Source: CAZHCA01 sp964530825 (GTDB lineage Bacteria > Bacteroidota > Bacteroidia > Chitinophagales > Saprospiraceae). From it: a stretch of DNA of 64,000 bases. Made by a program: the position numbers and the translations under genes. Under the pieces are notes generated by a model. That model worked only from the letters and a program-made list of their open reading frames with translations, had not been told where the DNA came from and did not search any database. Shown piece after piece: positions 28,301 through 36,765 of this stretch. How positions within the stretch are numbered: position 1 is the stretch's first letter; every line of letters begins with the position of its first letter. The DNA lies in NCBI GenBank assembly GCA_964530825.1, contig CAZHCA010000005.1, forward strand, positions 146,015-210,014, given 5' to 3'.

Positions 28301-28521
28301 CCTCAAGCAGCCTAGGCGCGCAGTTTCTGAAGGGACCGGCCATTGCCATTGCCTATGGACTCAGCTTCGGACTGCTCAATGTGCTCATTTTATTGCCGAC
28401 TTTCCTGCATTTATTCAATGGCGCACGAGTGGTCGCTTACAATCTTACGCACAAAGAGAAAGCGCGCCCCGAGCAGGTCGAACCGGCCGTGCAATCCAGG
28501 CGCTATGAAATTACCGAATAA
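25354..28521 (+). CDS. RND-family efflux pump, inner-membrane permease
   Basis: The 1055-residue AcrB/MdtBC-type permease uses proton flow to export drugs, lipids or other compounds. The layout is the usual one: N-terminal membrane helix (residues 14-31), large porter domain, helices 2-6 around residues 335-490, a second porter domain, and helices 8-12 near 870-1025. The proton-relay aspartates are in LGILVDDGVVIGENI. The length is typical. It begins 18 bases after the adaptor and precedes the TolC-type gene by 47 bases. The substrate is unknown; HAE-1 versus CusA type cannot be settled by eye, but no metal-binding Met pattern is obvious. Confidence 0.95.
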   Translation: MRALVKYFIEHPTIVNLCLFLLLGLGLLQFSQTQTTNFPKQRIRFIVISVPYPGASPSEVESGITVKIEENLEGIQGIDRVTSSSRDNLASLTVELTETSDANEVLAEVKNAVDKVNNFPERSEPPVVEKVDVKDLALAFGIVGDVPLAVKKDYADRIENDLMTKPGISDIEVSGLPVEEIEIQVRENDLLQYNLTFAEIARAVRAANLENYGGEIKTKKQNITVKADNKGYYAKELQTIIIKADPQGNVVRLRDVADVVDRFADEAEARYLSEEQIVSMTVYTMPDENILENAATAREYLEEFNATHSNLQLKVLEDGTTNVTDRINSMLNNGIVGIILVLIVLALFLDRYLAFWVAVKIPIAIIGMFILAPIQDMTINVVSLFGFILVLGILVDDGVVIGENIYQWAKEKGAPPLKAALEGTMEMVTPVVLSLTTTAVAFSLFFFLPTQAGEFFGEMGFVVVAVLIVAMIESFFFLPAHLAHSKGLRADHKPSKIERAFENFLKYIRNKIYMPVYDRMVVGNRWIAPFTVLLFIGFFAGAIALMATGKVGFTFFPNLDDNAVFNELTLKPGTPVEVTQARLQEMEKAVWEVNEEYTAQREDGRDVIRFVELITGPQPNQGSLKVTFLGGEQRNVSSFELSNRMRELSPKFPEAEDLIFGIGATTAVFGKPISIALYSRDLEDLRATVAELKEKMNARNDIKDISDSDELGVQEAVLRLKPEAELLGLSLAQIMAQVRAGFFGEEVQSLQRDEDEVKIWVRYPRTERSRREQLLDMRISDGRGNSYILSDLVDIEQRTSSLSINHLEGRREIRVEANVANENVSAPQVISEIETKYLPPILEQYPSVDYSVEGQNRDSFKIISAIQVIGPIILLFIFALIVLNCNSFSQAVIVFALFPFALIGVVIGHFIQGEALNIFSFIGTIALIGIFVNNSLVFISTLNQRLRNGDTWQHALRETANTRFRPILLTTITTVAGLAPLIASSSLGAQFLKGPAIAIAYGLSFGLLNVLILLPTFLHLFNGARVVAYNLTHKEKARPEQVEPAVQSRRYEITE

Positions 28522-28568
28522 CGATTAAAAATCAACCCATTCGCCACAAGGCAAAAACCCATCCGACT

Positions 28569-29897
28569 ATGCATATCCTACGCATCTGGCTTTCATTGCT
28601 AGCCTTGGCAGGTAGCTTTAGCCTGCTGAATGGACAGCAGCACTTAAGCCTGGAAAAAGCCATCCAGAAGACCCTGCAGAACAACTACAGCATTCGCATA
28701 CGCCAATTTGATACGGACATCCGCGCCCGCCAAGTCGATCCTTCGCTGGTGGGGCGGAGTCCGGTTTTGGATTTTAATGCCAGCTACAACTTGGGCTGGA
28801 GCGACGCAAACATCGAAACCTTGCCCCTCGGCCCCGGCCCTGAAAGCAACGAACCACTGCAACTCGACGGTATCAATAACGAAGTGTTCATCAGTCCCGA
28901 AGTAAGTTTATTGCTCTTCGATGGTCAGGCCAGTAAATACCGGCTCGAACAACTACAGGCCAATAGCGACCTGGCCCGCCTGCAACAACGCCAGACCATG
29001 GAGCAGGCAGTGGGCGAAGTCATGGTCGCTTACCTCGAGGTCGCCCGCCAGCAGTCGCTCATGACTACCACTCGACAAAGTATTGAGCTGAATCAGGACC
29101 GGCTGGCACGAGCCGAGCAGGATGCAGCGTACGGCACTAGCAGTAGCCTGGAAGCCCTGCAAATAGAGGTCGACCTGAAGACCGACAGCGCCCGACTGCG
29201 CGACCTGCGGTTACAATATGACAATGCGCGCCGTAATCTGAACTACATTTTGGGCGAGTCGTTAGAAACCAGCTACCAGGTTGATACCAGTGTGAACGTC
29301 AATGCTGGGTTGGAACTAGCCGAACTCGAATCGCAGATGATCAACAACAATACGACGCTACAGCTTAGCCAGAAAGGTATAGAATTGGCCGGTCTGGACG
29401 TGCAAGTCCGCAAAGCAGCTTTTAAACCCACCCTACAAGGATACGCTAATGTCAATTTCTTATACCAACAAAACGATGCTAATTTCCTTCAGAGCAATCG
29501 GGTATGGGGGCCGAATGTCGGCCTGCGCCTAAACTACCCCATATTCGACGGTGGCGCCCGTAAAATTCAGGAGGAGACCGCTGTTCTGGAACAGGAAAAA
29601 AGCCAACTGGAACAGATCAGCACTCAAGACCAGCTGACCAAGGAGTTATATAACGCCTACGCCACCTACCGCAATACAATGGAGCAGTTACGCATTGAAA
29701 AAAGCAATCTAAAAGTGTTTGAGACCAACCTGGAGAATGTCCAGAATTTGTACACTTTAGGCCAGGCCACGAATACCGACGTGCGCGCCGCTCAGGTCAA
29801 CCTGAACGCCGCCAAGAATCGCATTAAGAACTTCCAGTATACCATCAAGCAGGCCGAGGTCGCTTTGTATTTGCTGACCGGCCAGCTCGTCCAATAG
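28569..29897 (+). CDS. TolC-family outer-membrane channel
   Basis: The 442-residue protein has a signal peptide (ending LLNGQ, about residue 23) and two internally similar halves rich in long amphipathic helices. Each half has the family's N-Y-S-I-R or A-A-F-K-P-T-L type blocks and ends in a late helix (NVQNLYTLGQATNTDVRAAQ). It forms the exit duct for the adjacent pump. The third and last gene of the operon, it is followed by a strong terminator at 29940. Confidence 0.95.
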   Translation: MHILRIWLSLLALAGSFSLLNGQQHLSLEKAIQKTLQNNYSIRIRQFDTDIRARQVDPSLVGRSPVLDFNASYNLGWSDANIETLPLGPGPESNEPLQLDGINNEVFISPEVSLLLFDGQASKYRLEQLQANSDLARLQQRQTMEQAVGEVMVAYLEVARQQSLMTTTRQSIELNQDRLARAEQDAAYGTSSSLEALQIEVDLKTDSARLRDLRLQYDNARRNLNYILGESLETSYQVDTSVNVNAGLELAELESQMINNNTTLQLSQKGIELAGLDVQVRKAAFKPTLQGYANVNFLYQQNDANFLQSNRVWGPNVGLRLNYPIFDGGARKIQEETAVLEQEKSQLEQISTQDQLTKELYNAYATYRNTMEQLRIEKSNLKVFETNLENVQNLYTLGQATNTDVRAAQVNLNAAKNRIKNFQYTIKQAEVALYLLTGQLVQ

Positions 29898-30358
29898 CCC
29901 ATACTATTCCTTCTATATTTTCTGTAACCATATTTTTCCGGCCTCCTTCGTGCAAAGCAAAGGAGGCCTTTTTGAAGGCACCGGTATTCCGGTATGAACC
30001 CGATATACGGTCCGACCGGCTAAAAAAGTACCTGCTGTTGATCAACTCCTGAGCCGGTTAACGGGAAGCCTGCACTTGCGTCTTATCCTTGCCAACGGAT
30101 TGGTGATTTGTACCCTAGGAACCGAAAGGACGGAACACCCGCCAGAGCATTGATCTACCCGAACATCTCCTGGGAAGCAGTCTGCACAATTCCCGTTAAA
30201 ACATGGCCTATGCTATCCGTATGATTTCGATACCCTTGCCTTTATTTCTTTGACTTGGAACATCTATACACTAGCTCCGTGCCATTTCTTATCCGTTATC
30301 TTGCAATTGATTGGGTTGGATGAGGAATACATGCCTGCTTGTTGGAGAGCGGGTACGC
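29898..30358. other. Intergenic region between tolC-type gene and galE
   Basis: This 461-base spacer between convergent genes holds the efflux-operon terminator (29940-29973), an ACCGGCT/AGCCGGT inverted repeat about 30 bases apart near 30014-30060, and a small hairpin GAGCG-GGTA-CGCTC at 30347-30360 that overlaps the galE stop. No convincing gene or RNA is seen. Confidence 0.5.
29940..29973 (+). terminator. Rho-independent terminator of the efflux operon
   Basis: GGCCTCCTT (29940-29948) pairs perfectly with AAGGAGGCC (29960-29968) across an 11-base loop and is followed by TTTTT. It lies 43 bases after the TolC-type stop. Confidence 0.85.
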
Positions 30359-31387
30359 TCAGACCGGTTGGCGGGTGCGGGCCTGCTCCCATTCCCAGGC
30401 GGTGCGCATGATGTCGTCGATACTGCGCTGAGGGGACCATCCTAGGCGGCTGGCAGCGCGCTCGTAATTGGCATAGATGGCTTCGACATCGCCCGGACGG
30501 CGCGGACCGATTTCATAATTCAACCGCCGGCCGGTCACGCGTTCGAAGGCCTGGATTGCCTCCAGCACGCTCACTCCTTCGCCGATACCGAGATTGAAAA
30601 CTTCGTAGTTGGCCTCCTGCCGGTTTTCCATCAGGTAGTTCAAGGCCAGGGTATGGGCATGCGCCAGATCCATTACGTGGATGTAGTCGCGTACGCAGCT
30701 CCCGTCACGGGTGTTGTAGTCGTCGCCGAAGACTTTCATCTGTTGCCGCTTTCCAATGGCCGTTTCGGTAATCACGGGTACGAGATTGGTAGCCGGATTC
30801 GTGGGGGCCTCGCCGATGCGTGCACTATCATGCGCCCCGGCAGGATTAAAGTAGCGCAAGGCGATGGCTTTGAGCATTGGGTGAGCGCAAGTCGTATCCC
30901 GCAGGATATCCTCGCCCATCTGTTTGCTGCGTCCGTAGGGGGATTCCGCCTCCTGGCGGGGCGTAGATTCGGTCACGGGCAATTCAGCGGTGTTGCCATA
31001 GACGGAGCAGGAAGAGGAAAAAATAAGGTTCGCCACCCCGAATTTGAGCATGGCTTCCAGAATATGAAGTAACCCATTGATATTATTGTCAAAATACCGA
31101 AGCGGTTCCCGCACTGATGCCCCCACCAGTTTGAGCGCGGCAAAGTGAATGACACCCGCCAGGTCGGGGTGCGCTTGGAACACCTTTCCTACCGCATTGG
31201 CATCGCGCAGGTCGACCGGGTAGTTATGTACCCTCCGTTGGGTAATAGCTTCAATACCAGTTAAGATGGATGCACTACTATTGGAGAAGTTATCGATGGA
31301 AATGACGTCGTAGCCATTTTCCAGCAAGTCGACCAGGGTGTGGCTACCGATGTAGCCGCAGCCGCCCGTGACGAGAATTTTGCGCAT
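30359..31387 (-). CDS. galE: UDP-glucose 4-epimerase
   Basis: The 342-residue NAD-dependent SDR enzyme interconverts UDP-glucose and UDP-galactose. The nucleotide-binding motif TGGCGYIGSH is at residues 7-16, and the catalytic centre has SSSCSVYG and the YxxxK motif YGRSK. The length is standard. It is transcribed alone, from a good promoter at 31409-31438. It supplies sugar nucleotides for surface polysaccharide, in line with the O-antigen-ligase and glycosyltransferase genes on the other strand. Confidence 0.96.
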   Translation of the reverse strand: MRKILVTGGCGYIGSHTLVDLLENGYDVISIDNFSNSSASILTGIEAITQRRVHNYPVDLRDANAVGKVFQAHPDLAGVIHFAALKLVGASVREPLRYFDNNINGLLHILEAMLKFGVANLIFSSSCSVYGNTAELPVTESTPRQEAESPYGRSKQMGEDILRDTTCAHPMLKAIALRYFNPAGAHDSARIGEAPTNPATNLVPVITETAIGKRQQMKVFGDDYNTRDGSCVRDYIHVMDLAHAHTLALNYLMENRQEANYEVFNLGIGEGVSVLEAIQAFERVTGRRLNYEIGPRRPGDVEAIYANYERAASRLGWSPQRSIDDIMRTAWEWEQARTRQPV

Positions 31388-31408
31388 GCCGTTTAGTTTA
31401 GATGTATA

Positions 31409-31438
31409 TAAAGGTACGTCTTTAGGCGCTTTACCAAA
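31409..31438 (-). promoter_or_regulatory. Promoter of galE
   Basis: On the minus strand TTTG (31438-31435), 18 bases, TACCTTTA (31416-31409), 21 bases before the start codon. It has the same two boxes and spacing as the M1 peptidase promoter. Confidence 0.6.
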
Positions 31439-31514
31439 AGGTTTCCATGGAATTACGCAGCAATGGGGAATAGGTTTTAGCTTTGGGCTTTCAAAAGGCT
31501 ATAAAATCAAACGT

Positions 31515-32306
31515 ATGACCTATATCGACGATTTGCGGGTAGCGGTATGCGAAATTGCCCGGCAGGCAGGAACTGCTATCTTAGAAGTTTATGAAGCAGC
31601 CGAAGGACTGGAAATCGAAACTAAAACGGATAATTCTCCTCTTACCTTGGCCGATCGCAAAGCCAATGCTATCATTTGTAAAGGATTGGAAAGGCTTGAT
31701 CCTGTCTACCCGATTATATCGGAAGAAAACAAAGAAATCCCGTACGCAATGCGTAAAAACTATCGGCGCTTCTGGCTGGTCGATCCGCTCGATGGCACCA
31801 AGGAGTTCATCAAGCGCAATGGGGAGTTTACGGTTAATATTGCACTGGTAGAAGACGGCGCTCCCATTATGGGAGTAGTTTATGCCCCCGACCCTGGCGA
31901 ACTTTTCTGGGCCATTAAGGAGCGGGGCGCCTATCGGCAGGTAGGGCAAAAGGCCATACCATTAGAGGCCCCTGCCTTTCGCATGTCCGATACCGGCCTG
32001 GCCGTGGTCTGTTCCCGGTCTCACCTCAACGAAGCTACCCAGGCTTTCGTCGACCGGCTCCACCAGCCGAAACTGGTCGCTAAGGGCAGTTCATTTAAGT
32101 TTTTGATGATTGCCCGTGGAGAGGCGCACGTGTATCCGCGATTGGGACCCACCATGGAATGGGATACCGGCGCTGCTCAGATCGTACTTGAAGAGGCCGG
32201 TGGCCGGGTCGTGTCCGAAGCCACCAAAGCCTCGCTCGAATACAATAAGGAAAATTTACGCAATCCGCACTTTATCGCTTACGGCAGGGTGCAGCCCGAA
32301 AATTAA
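31515..32306 (+). CDS. cysQ: 3'(2'),5'-bisphosphate nucleotidase CysQ
   Basis: The 263-residue inositol-monophosphatase-fold enzyme hydrolyses PAP to AMP, clearing a by-product of sulfate assimilation and sulfation. The metal-binding motifs are present: SEEN (E70), DPLDGTKEF (D90, D93) and, near the end, WDTGAAQI. TKEF after the DPLDG motif is typical of CysQ rather than inositol phosphatases. The start is ATG 31515; 49 open codons upstream have no counterpart in the family. It begins a same-strand run with the O-antigen-ligase gene (5-base gap). Confidence 0.93.
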   Translation: MTYIDDLRVAVCEIARQAGTAILEVYEAAEGLEIETKTDNSPLTLADRKANAIICKGLERLDPVYPIISEENKEIPYAMRKNYRRFWLVDPLDGTKEFIKRNGEFTVNIALVEDGAPIMGVVYAPDPGELFWAIKERGAYRQVGQKAIPLEAPAFRMSDTGLAVVCSRSHLNEATQAFVDRLHQPKLVAKGSSFKFLMIARGEAHVYPRLGPTMEWDTGAAQIVLEEAGGRVVSEATKASLEYNKENLRNPHFIAYGRVQPEN

Positions 32307-32311
32307 CCGCC

Positions 32312-33610
32312 ATGCGTATCGGTAAGTTTCCCATCGATCACCGGACCTTTGGCTTGTTTTGCATTGCACTAGCTTTTATAGGCTTGCTTTTTAGCCGAGC
32401 TCTGCTCAGTATGAGTATGATCGGTCTGGTGATTAATGCCGTTTTTTCCCGTCAGATCGGCGCAAACTGGCAACGATTTCGCACCAGCCCACCCCTTTTA
32501 GCCCTTACTGGGATCTTCCTGCTCTATCTGCTTTCCGGGCTCAATTCCGAAAACCTCGACTGGTGGCTCGACCGGGTACGCATGAAAGCGCCGTTTCTTT
32601 TTCTACCCTTTGCCTTCGCAGGGATTCCACGTTTTTCCATGCGCGACTACCACTGCTTGCTATACGGGTTTTTCGTCTTCATGCTCTTGGTGAGTCTAGG
32701 CGTTACGGTGAATTACCTACTGGATTACCAGGCCATCAATGAGCTGTATAAAAAAGGACAGGTGATGCCTACGCCCATCCAGCACATTCGCTTTAGCCTG
32801 CTAATCGCTTTCGCGGTGGCGGCAGGCTGGTATTTTTGGAAAAACGGCGGGTGGTCTGGCCGAAGTTGGGAACGATGGACCTTGTTGAGCGGTAGCGTTT
32901 TTTTACTCGGATTTCTGCATTTGCTATCCGTGCGCTCGGGGTTGCTGGCGGTTTACGGAGTGCTGGGTTACATCCTACTGTATACCCTGGTAGTACAGCG
33001 CCGATGGGTGCTGGGTATTGGCCTACTTGCAGGTGGTGTTTTTGCAGCCGGGGCGGCTTACCGTTTTGTTCCCACCTTTAAAAATAAAATCAGTTATACC
33101 CGCTACACCCTGGAGATGATCGCCCAGGGAAAAGACCTGGACCTGTATTCGGACTCGGCCCGGATGGGCTCCATTTTGTCGGGTTACTACATGGGGCGCG
33201 ATCATCCCTGGTTTGGCGTAGGCGTGGGGGATATCTTAGACCAGACAAATGCCTATTATCAACAATACTTTCCAGCACTGGAAGGCATTGACTTTATGCC
33301 GCTGAACCAGTTCGTTTTTATCTTTGCCGCCACGGGAATCCTGGGACTGGCTTTTTTCTCTTTCTGTTATTTGCTGCCGCTTTTTTACCGGGGCGGCTTT
33401 CGGCATGAAATCCTTAGCATGCATTACATTATCTTCGGCTTGTCGTTTTTAGTAGAGCATACGATTGAGACGCAACTAGGTACCGCTATGTTTTTGCTAT
33501 TGCTACTACTGCCCTTGCGTATGCTCTTGGAAAACAAATACGAAATTCCGTTTGATTATGGAGCCCCTCTCAGTAGTGATCATGACCCTGAACGAAGAAA
33601 AAAACATTGA
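32312..33610 (+). CDS. O-antigen ligase family membrane protein
   Basis: The 432-residue polytopic protein has about 11 hydrophobic segments and one large periplasmic loop. In the Wzy_C/WaaL-type core I see LLSVRSGLLAVYGVLGY and, after the loop, GVGVGDILDQTNAYYQ. These proteins join polymerised sugar chains to lipid A core, or polymerise them, on the outer face of the inner membrane. Sequence cannot separate ligase from polymerase. Its end overlaps the next glycosyltransferase by 53 bases, which supports a shared role in surface glycan. Confidence 0.85.
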   Translation: MRIGKFPIDHRTFGLFCIALAFIGLLFSRALLSMSMIGLVINAVFSRQIGANWQRFRTSPPLLALTGIFLLYLLSGLNSENLDWWLDRVRMKAPFLFLPFAFAGIPRFSMRDYHCLLYGFFVFMLLVSLGVTVNYLLDYQAINELYKKGQVMPTPIQHIRFSLLIAFAVAAGWYFWKNGGWSGRSWERWTLLSGSVFLLGFLHLLSVRSGLLAVYGVLGYILLYTLVVQRRWVLGIGLLAGGVFAAGAAYRFVPTFKNKISYTRYTLEMIAQGKDLDLYSDSARMGSILSGYYMGRDHPWFGVGVGDILDQTNAYYQQYFPALEGIDFMPLNQFVFIFAATGILGLAFFSFCYLLPLFYRGGFRHEILSMHYIIFGLSFLVEHTIETQLGTAMFLLLLLLPLRMLLENKYEIPFDYGAPLSSDHDPERRKKH

Positions 33611-34319
33611 GCGCTGTATTCAATCCCTGGGTAATTTGCCCGATCAGATCCTGGTTGTTGATTCGGGCTCGACAGACCGTACGGTGCCCCTGGCAGAGCA
33701 ACTGGGAGCAAAGGTGGTATACCATCCCTTCGTGAGTTATCGCGCACAGCGAGAATACTCCATTCAAATGGCCGAGCACGACTGGGTACTGGCGCTTGAT
33801 GCCGACGAGTTCCTCGACGCAGAGCTCCGCTCCCAGCTCGCCCGGGAAAAGGCAAACCGGCAATACGATGTATACGAAATCCGGCGGCGCAACATGATCG
33901 GAGAACAAATAATTTACTACGGCGGCTGGGGGCGTGACCGAAAAATTCGTCTTTTCAAGCGAGATCAGGTGTACCAGCCCGACTTCCGGGTGCACGACCA
34001 GATTCTTCCCATCCCAAAGGTGCTTGTAGGTAAGCTGTCGGGTTACCTCATGCACCGCACCAACGAAGACCTTAAAGACCGCATAAAAAGTATTAATAAC
34101 CTGAGCAGCGCCGCGGCACTGGAGGCTCTGGAAAAAGGCAAGAAATCGAATTGGTGGCGTGTGCTGATCAGGCCCAGCTGGCGCTTTTTCAGAGAATATG
34201 TCTTGGAAAGCGGATTTTTAGATGGCTACTGGGGGTACGTGATCGCTAAATCTTCTGCTCAGTACGTTTTTCTGCGGGAAGTGAAGATGATGGAACAGCA
34301 ACGGCAACGGAGAGGATGA
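33558..34319 (+). CDS. Family 2 glycosyltransferase (WaaE/KdtX-like)
   Basis: The 253-residue cytoplasmic GT-A enzyme has VVIMTLNEEKNIERC, DSGSTD and the metal-binding L-A-L-D-A-D-E-F. YYGGWGRDRKIRLFKRD, followed by a conserved H-D-Q, matches the WaaE-type core glucosyltransferases of lipopolysaccharide. The start is ATG 33558, inside the end of the O-antigen-ligase gene (53-base overlap), implying coupled translation. The acceptor is probably lipopolysaccharide core, by family. Confidence 0.9.
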   Translation: MEPLSVVIMTLNEEKNIERCIQSLGNLPDQILVVDSGSTDRTVPLAEQLGAKVVYHPFVSYRAQREYSIQMAEHDWVLALDADEFLDAELRSQLAREKANRQYDVYEIRRRNMIGEQIIYYGGWGRDRKIRLFKRDQVYQPDFRVHDQILPIPKVLVGKLSGYLMHRTNEDLKDRIKSINNLSSAAALEALEKGKKSNWWRVLIRPSWRFFREYVLESGFLDGYWGYVIAKSSAQYVFLREVKMMEQQRQRRG

Positions 34320-34390
34320 AACACTGTTTTTCTCCGTTAATCCTGCAAATTTTCGCTACATTAGTAGACCAACAAATCCACTGCTGCCCT

Positions 34391-34909
34391 ATGGCAAGAC
34401 TTAAGCCATTTCTCCTGCTGGGGGGGAGTCTGTTCATTCTGGCAATGCTAACGGCTTGTAAAAGCAATCAAGCATCTGCCGCCACCCAGGAAAACCAAAC
34501 CGGACTCGGAACCGTGGATCCGGAGCACTCCGTTTTTGAGATTGACTTTCTGAATACCGATATGCTTCGAGGCGTGCTGCGTCAGGCCCAGGAGGAAGAC
34601 AAAATGATCTACATTGATTTTTACGCCACCTGGTGCCTGCCTTGCAAGTTAATGGAAGAGCAGGTTTATACCGATCCGGAGATTGGCAATTTTATCAATA
34701 CGCACTTTCTGAGCATGAAGGTCGACGCCGAGAAAGGAAACGGTCCTCGCTTGGCCACCCTCCTGCAAGTTAACAGCTTTCCCACCCTGCTATTTTTGAC
34801 CGACAAGGGAAAAGTAATCATCCGCAAGGAAGGGGCAGCTATGCAAACGGAGTTTCGGGATTTAGCACAACAAGCTGTAGACAGCCGTAGCCCCGTACTC
34901 AGCGAATAA
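34391..34909 (+). CDS. Thioredoxin-fold lipoprotein
   Basis: The 172-residue protein has a lipoprotein signal ending at C23 (LTAC), a short linker and a thioredoxin domain with ATWCLPCKLME (C82, C85) and the cis-Pro region VNSFPTLLF. It looks like the DsbD-gamma/thioredoxin-7 type and would act in the periplasm, tethered to a membrane. The start is ATG 34391, which gives the only plausible lipoprotein signal. The gene follows the glycosyltransferase by 71 bases. Confidence 0.88.
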   Translation: MARLKPFLLLGGSLFILAMLTACKSNQASAATQENQTGLGTVDPEHSVFEIDFLNTDMLRGVLRQAQEEDKMIYIDFYATWCLPCKLMEEQVYTDPEIGNFINTHFLSMKVDAEKGNGPRLATLLQVNSFPTLLFLTDKGKVIIRKEGAAMQTEFRDLAQQAVDSRSPVLSE

Positions 34910-34931
34910 TTTTAAGAAAAAATAAAACGCC

Positions 34932-35342
34932 ATGATGAAGCGTCTCGAACACCTGGGGATTGCCGTGGGCAACCTCGATGAAGCGACCCAGCTTTTTGAA
35001 ACTTTGCTTGGTACACCCTGCTACAAAGTGGAAGAAGTAGACTCCGAACACGTCAAAACGGCTTTTTTCAAAGTCGGAGAGTCCAAGATCGAACTTTTAC
35101 AAGCCACGCATCCGGACAGTGCAATCGCCAAGTATTTAGACAAAAAAGGACAAGGTATTCACCATGTCGCCTTTGAGGTAGAAGATATTCATCAGGCCAT
35201 GCAAGATATGTCCGAACGCGGCTTTCGCCTCCTCAACGAATCCCCCAAGCGCGGGGCCGATAATAAGCTGATTTGTTTCCTTCATCCCAAATCTGCCAAC
35301 GGGGTGTTGGTCGAGCTCTGCCAGAGCATCGAGGTTGAGTAA
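34932..35342 (+). CDS. mce: Methylmalonyl-CoA epimerase
   Basis: The 136-residue vicinal-oxygen-chelate protein converts (S)- to (R)-methylmalonyl-CoA, the form used by the mutase at 2.4 kb. Metal-ligand positions appear in EHLGIAVGNLD, K-I-E-L-L-Q, G-I-H-H-V-A-F-E-V and VLVELCQ. Length and order match MCEE-type epimerases. ATG codons at 34932 and 34935 are adjacent and either may be used. It lies 22 bases after the thioredoxin lipoprotein and 3 bases before the TSUP permease. Confidence 0.95.
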   Translation: MMKRLEHLGIAVGNLDEATQLFETLLGTPCYKVEEVDSEHVKTAFFKVGESKIELLQATHPDSAIAKYLDKKGQGIHHVAFEVEDIHQAMQDMSERGFRLLNESPKRGADNKLICFLHPKSANGVLVELCQSIEVE

Positions 35343-35345
35343 TCA

Positions 35346-36104
35346 ATGGAGTGGGGAGTCTATGCTATCGCCATCGTAGGTAGCGCCTTTGCCGGAGCCA
35401 TCAACACTCTTGCTGGTAATGGTTCTGCTATTACCCTTACTATTTTGACCGAGCTACTCGGGCTGCCCGGTAATATCGCCAACGGCACCAACCGCGTCGG
35501 TATCTTTACCCAGAGTGCGGCGGGCAGCTATGCATTTTACCGCAACGGAAAACTCCATGTTCGCCGTTCCTGGCCCTACATCACCTTCACCATTGTAGGT
35601 GCTATTGCCGGTATTGTTGTTGCTACCCAGGTGAGTAACGCGCAATTCCTGAGCGTTTTCCGCGGGTTGATGGTCCTGATGCTTCTCGTCATCCTGGTCA
35701 AGCCGAGCCGGTGGCTGCGGGCCACCGATTTCGAACGATCCCCGAATTTGTGGGTGGCTGTACCGGTTTTTTTGGGCCTCGGCTTCTACGGCGGGTTTAT
35801 CCAGATGGGCATGGGGGTCTTCTTCCTAGCCGCTATGGTTCTGGGGGCCCGCTACAGCCTAATTGATGCCAATGCGGTAAAAATTGTCGTAGTGGGCGCC
35901 TACACCCTGCTGGCTATTGCTATTTTTCAATGGCGCGGCCTGATCGATTGGCCGTTCGGATTTCTCATGGCTGCAGGACAGACCACCGGCGGTTACCTCA
36001 CCGCTCATTACGCCTCGCGCTACCCCAGCGCTAACGTGTGGGCTCATCGGTTGCTGGTCGTAGTGGTCATCCTAGCCATTTTGAAGTTATTTGATATCTT
36101 TTAG
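35346..36104 (+). CDS. TSUP (TauE/SafE) family permease
   Basis: The 252-residue inner-membrane protein has about eight helices in two repeats. The family stretch GAINTLAGNGSAITLTIL near the N-terminus and a second GGFIQMGMGVFFLAAM mark TauE/SafE proteins, which move sulfite, sulfonates or other small organic anions. The substrate is not readable. It is packed between the epimerase (3 bases) and the O-methyltransferase (22 bases), and probably shares their transcript. Confidence 0.92.
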   Translation: MEWGVYAIAIVGSAFAGAINTLAGNGSAITLTILTELLGLPGNIANGTNRVGIFTQSAAGSYAFYRNGKLHVRRSWPYITFTIVGAIAGIVVATQVSNAQFLSVFRGLMVLMLLVILVKPSRWLRATDFERSPNLWVAVPVFLGLGFYGGFIQMGMGVFFLAAMVLGARYSLIDANAVKIVVVGAYTLLAIAIFQWRGLIDWPFGFLMAAGQTTGGYLTAHYASRYPSANVWAHRLLVVVVILAILKLFDIF

Positions 36105-36126
36105 AGCGGGTAAAGCTACAATCACC

Positions 36127-36762
36127 ATGGATGCTTTTTATCGTGCAGTGCATCGCTACTGCCTCGAACATACGACCCCACCCGAGCAGCTGTTTCACGA
36201 GTTGGAGCGGGAGACGCACCTGAAAACCCTGGCACCCCAGATGCTGTCCGGTCCGCTGCAGGGACAGTTTTTGCGTATGATATCCCTGTTGATGCGTCCG
36301 GAGCGCATTCTGGAAATTGGTACGTTTACTGGTTACGCAGCGCTCTGCCTAGCCGCCGGGCTCGCCCCAGGTGGACACCTGGATACCATAGAAGCCAACC
36401 GGGAGCTGGCTTACCTGATCCGAAAGTACTTTGCGCGCGCTCCACAAGCGCAACAACTCTATCTCCACCTGGGTAAAGCCGAGGAGATATTACCTCAGCT
36501 ACCCGACAACTATCAATTGGCATTTATTGATGCCGGTAAACGGGCGAATGCCGCTTTTTATGAGCAGGTTGTACCCAAATTATCCCCGGGGGGTGTCCTG
36601 CTCATCGATAATGTATTGTGGAGTGGAAAAGTCGTAACGGGCGCGACCGACCCCGATACCAAAAGTATAATGGCCTTTAATGAGCATGTGGGGCGCGATA
36701 CACGTGTACAAAATATTATGTTGCCCCTGCGCGACGGTCTATTAATGGTCCGTAAACTGTAG
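36127..36762 (+). CDS. SAM-dependent O-methyltransferase (caffeoyl-CoA OMT-like)
   Basis: The 211-residue class I methyltransferase has motif I LEIGTFTGYAALCLA, the acidic loop L-D-T-I-E-A, the metal-site A-F-I-D-A-G-K-R and VLLIDNVLWSGKV, as in the cation-dependent COMT/CCoAOMT family. The start is ATG 36127; earlier codons overlap the permease and are not conserved in kind. The natural substrate is unknown, as bacterial members act on various catechols. Confidence 0.93.
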   Translation: MDAFYRAVHRYCLEHTTPPEQLFHELERETHLKTLAPQMLSGPLQGQFLRMISLLMRPERILEIGTFTGYAALCLAAGLAPGGHLDTIEANRELAYLIRKYFARAPQAQQLYLHLGKAEEILPQLPDNYQLAFIDAGKRANAAFYEQVVPKLSPGGVLLIDNVLWSGKVVTGATDPDTKSIMAFNEHVGRDTRVQNIMLPLRDGLLMVRKL

Positions 36763-36765
36763 TCT

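Noticed and set aside
29974..30340. tRNA or small RNA in the spacer after the efflux operon
   Set aside because: No cloverleaf pattern, CCA end or strong promoter-terminator pair could be seen beyond the efflux terminator.
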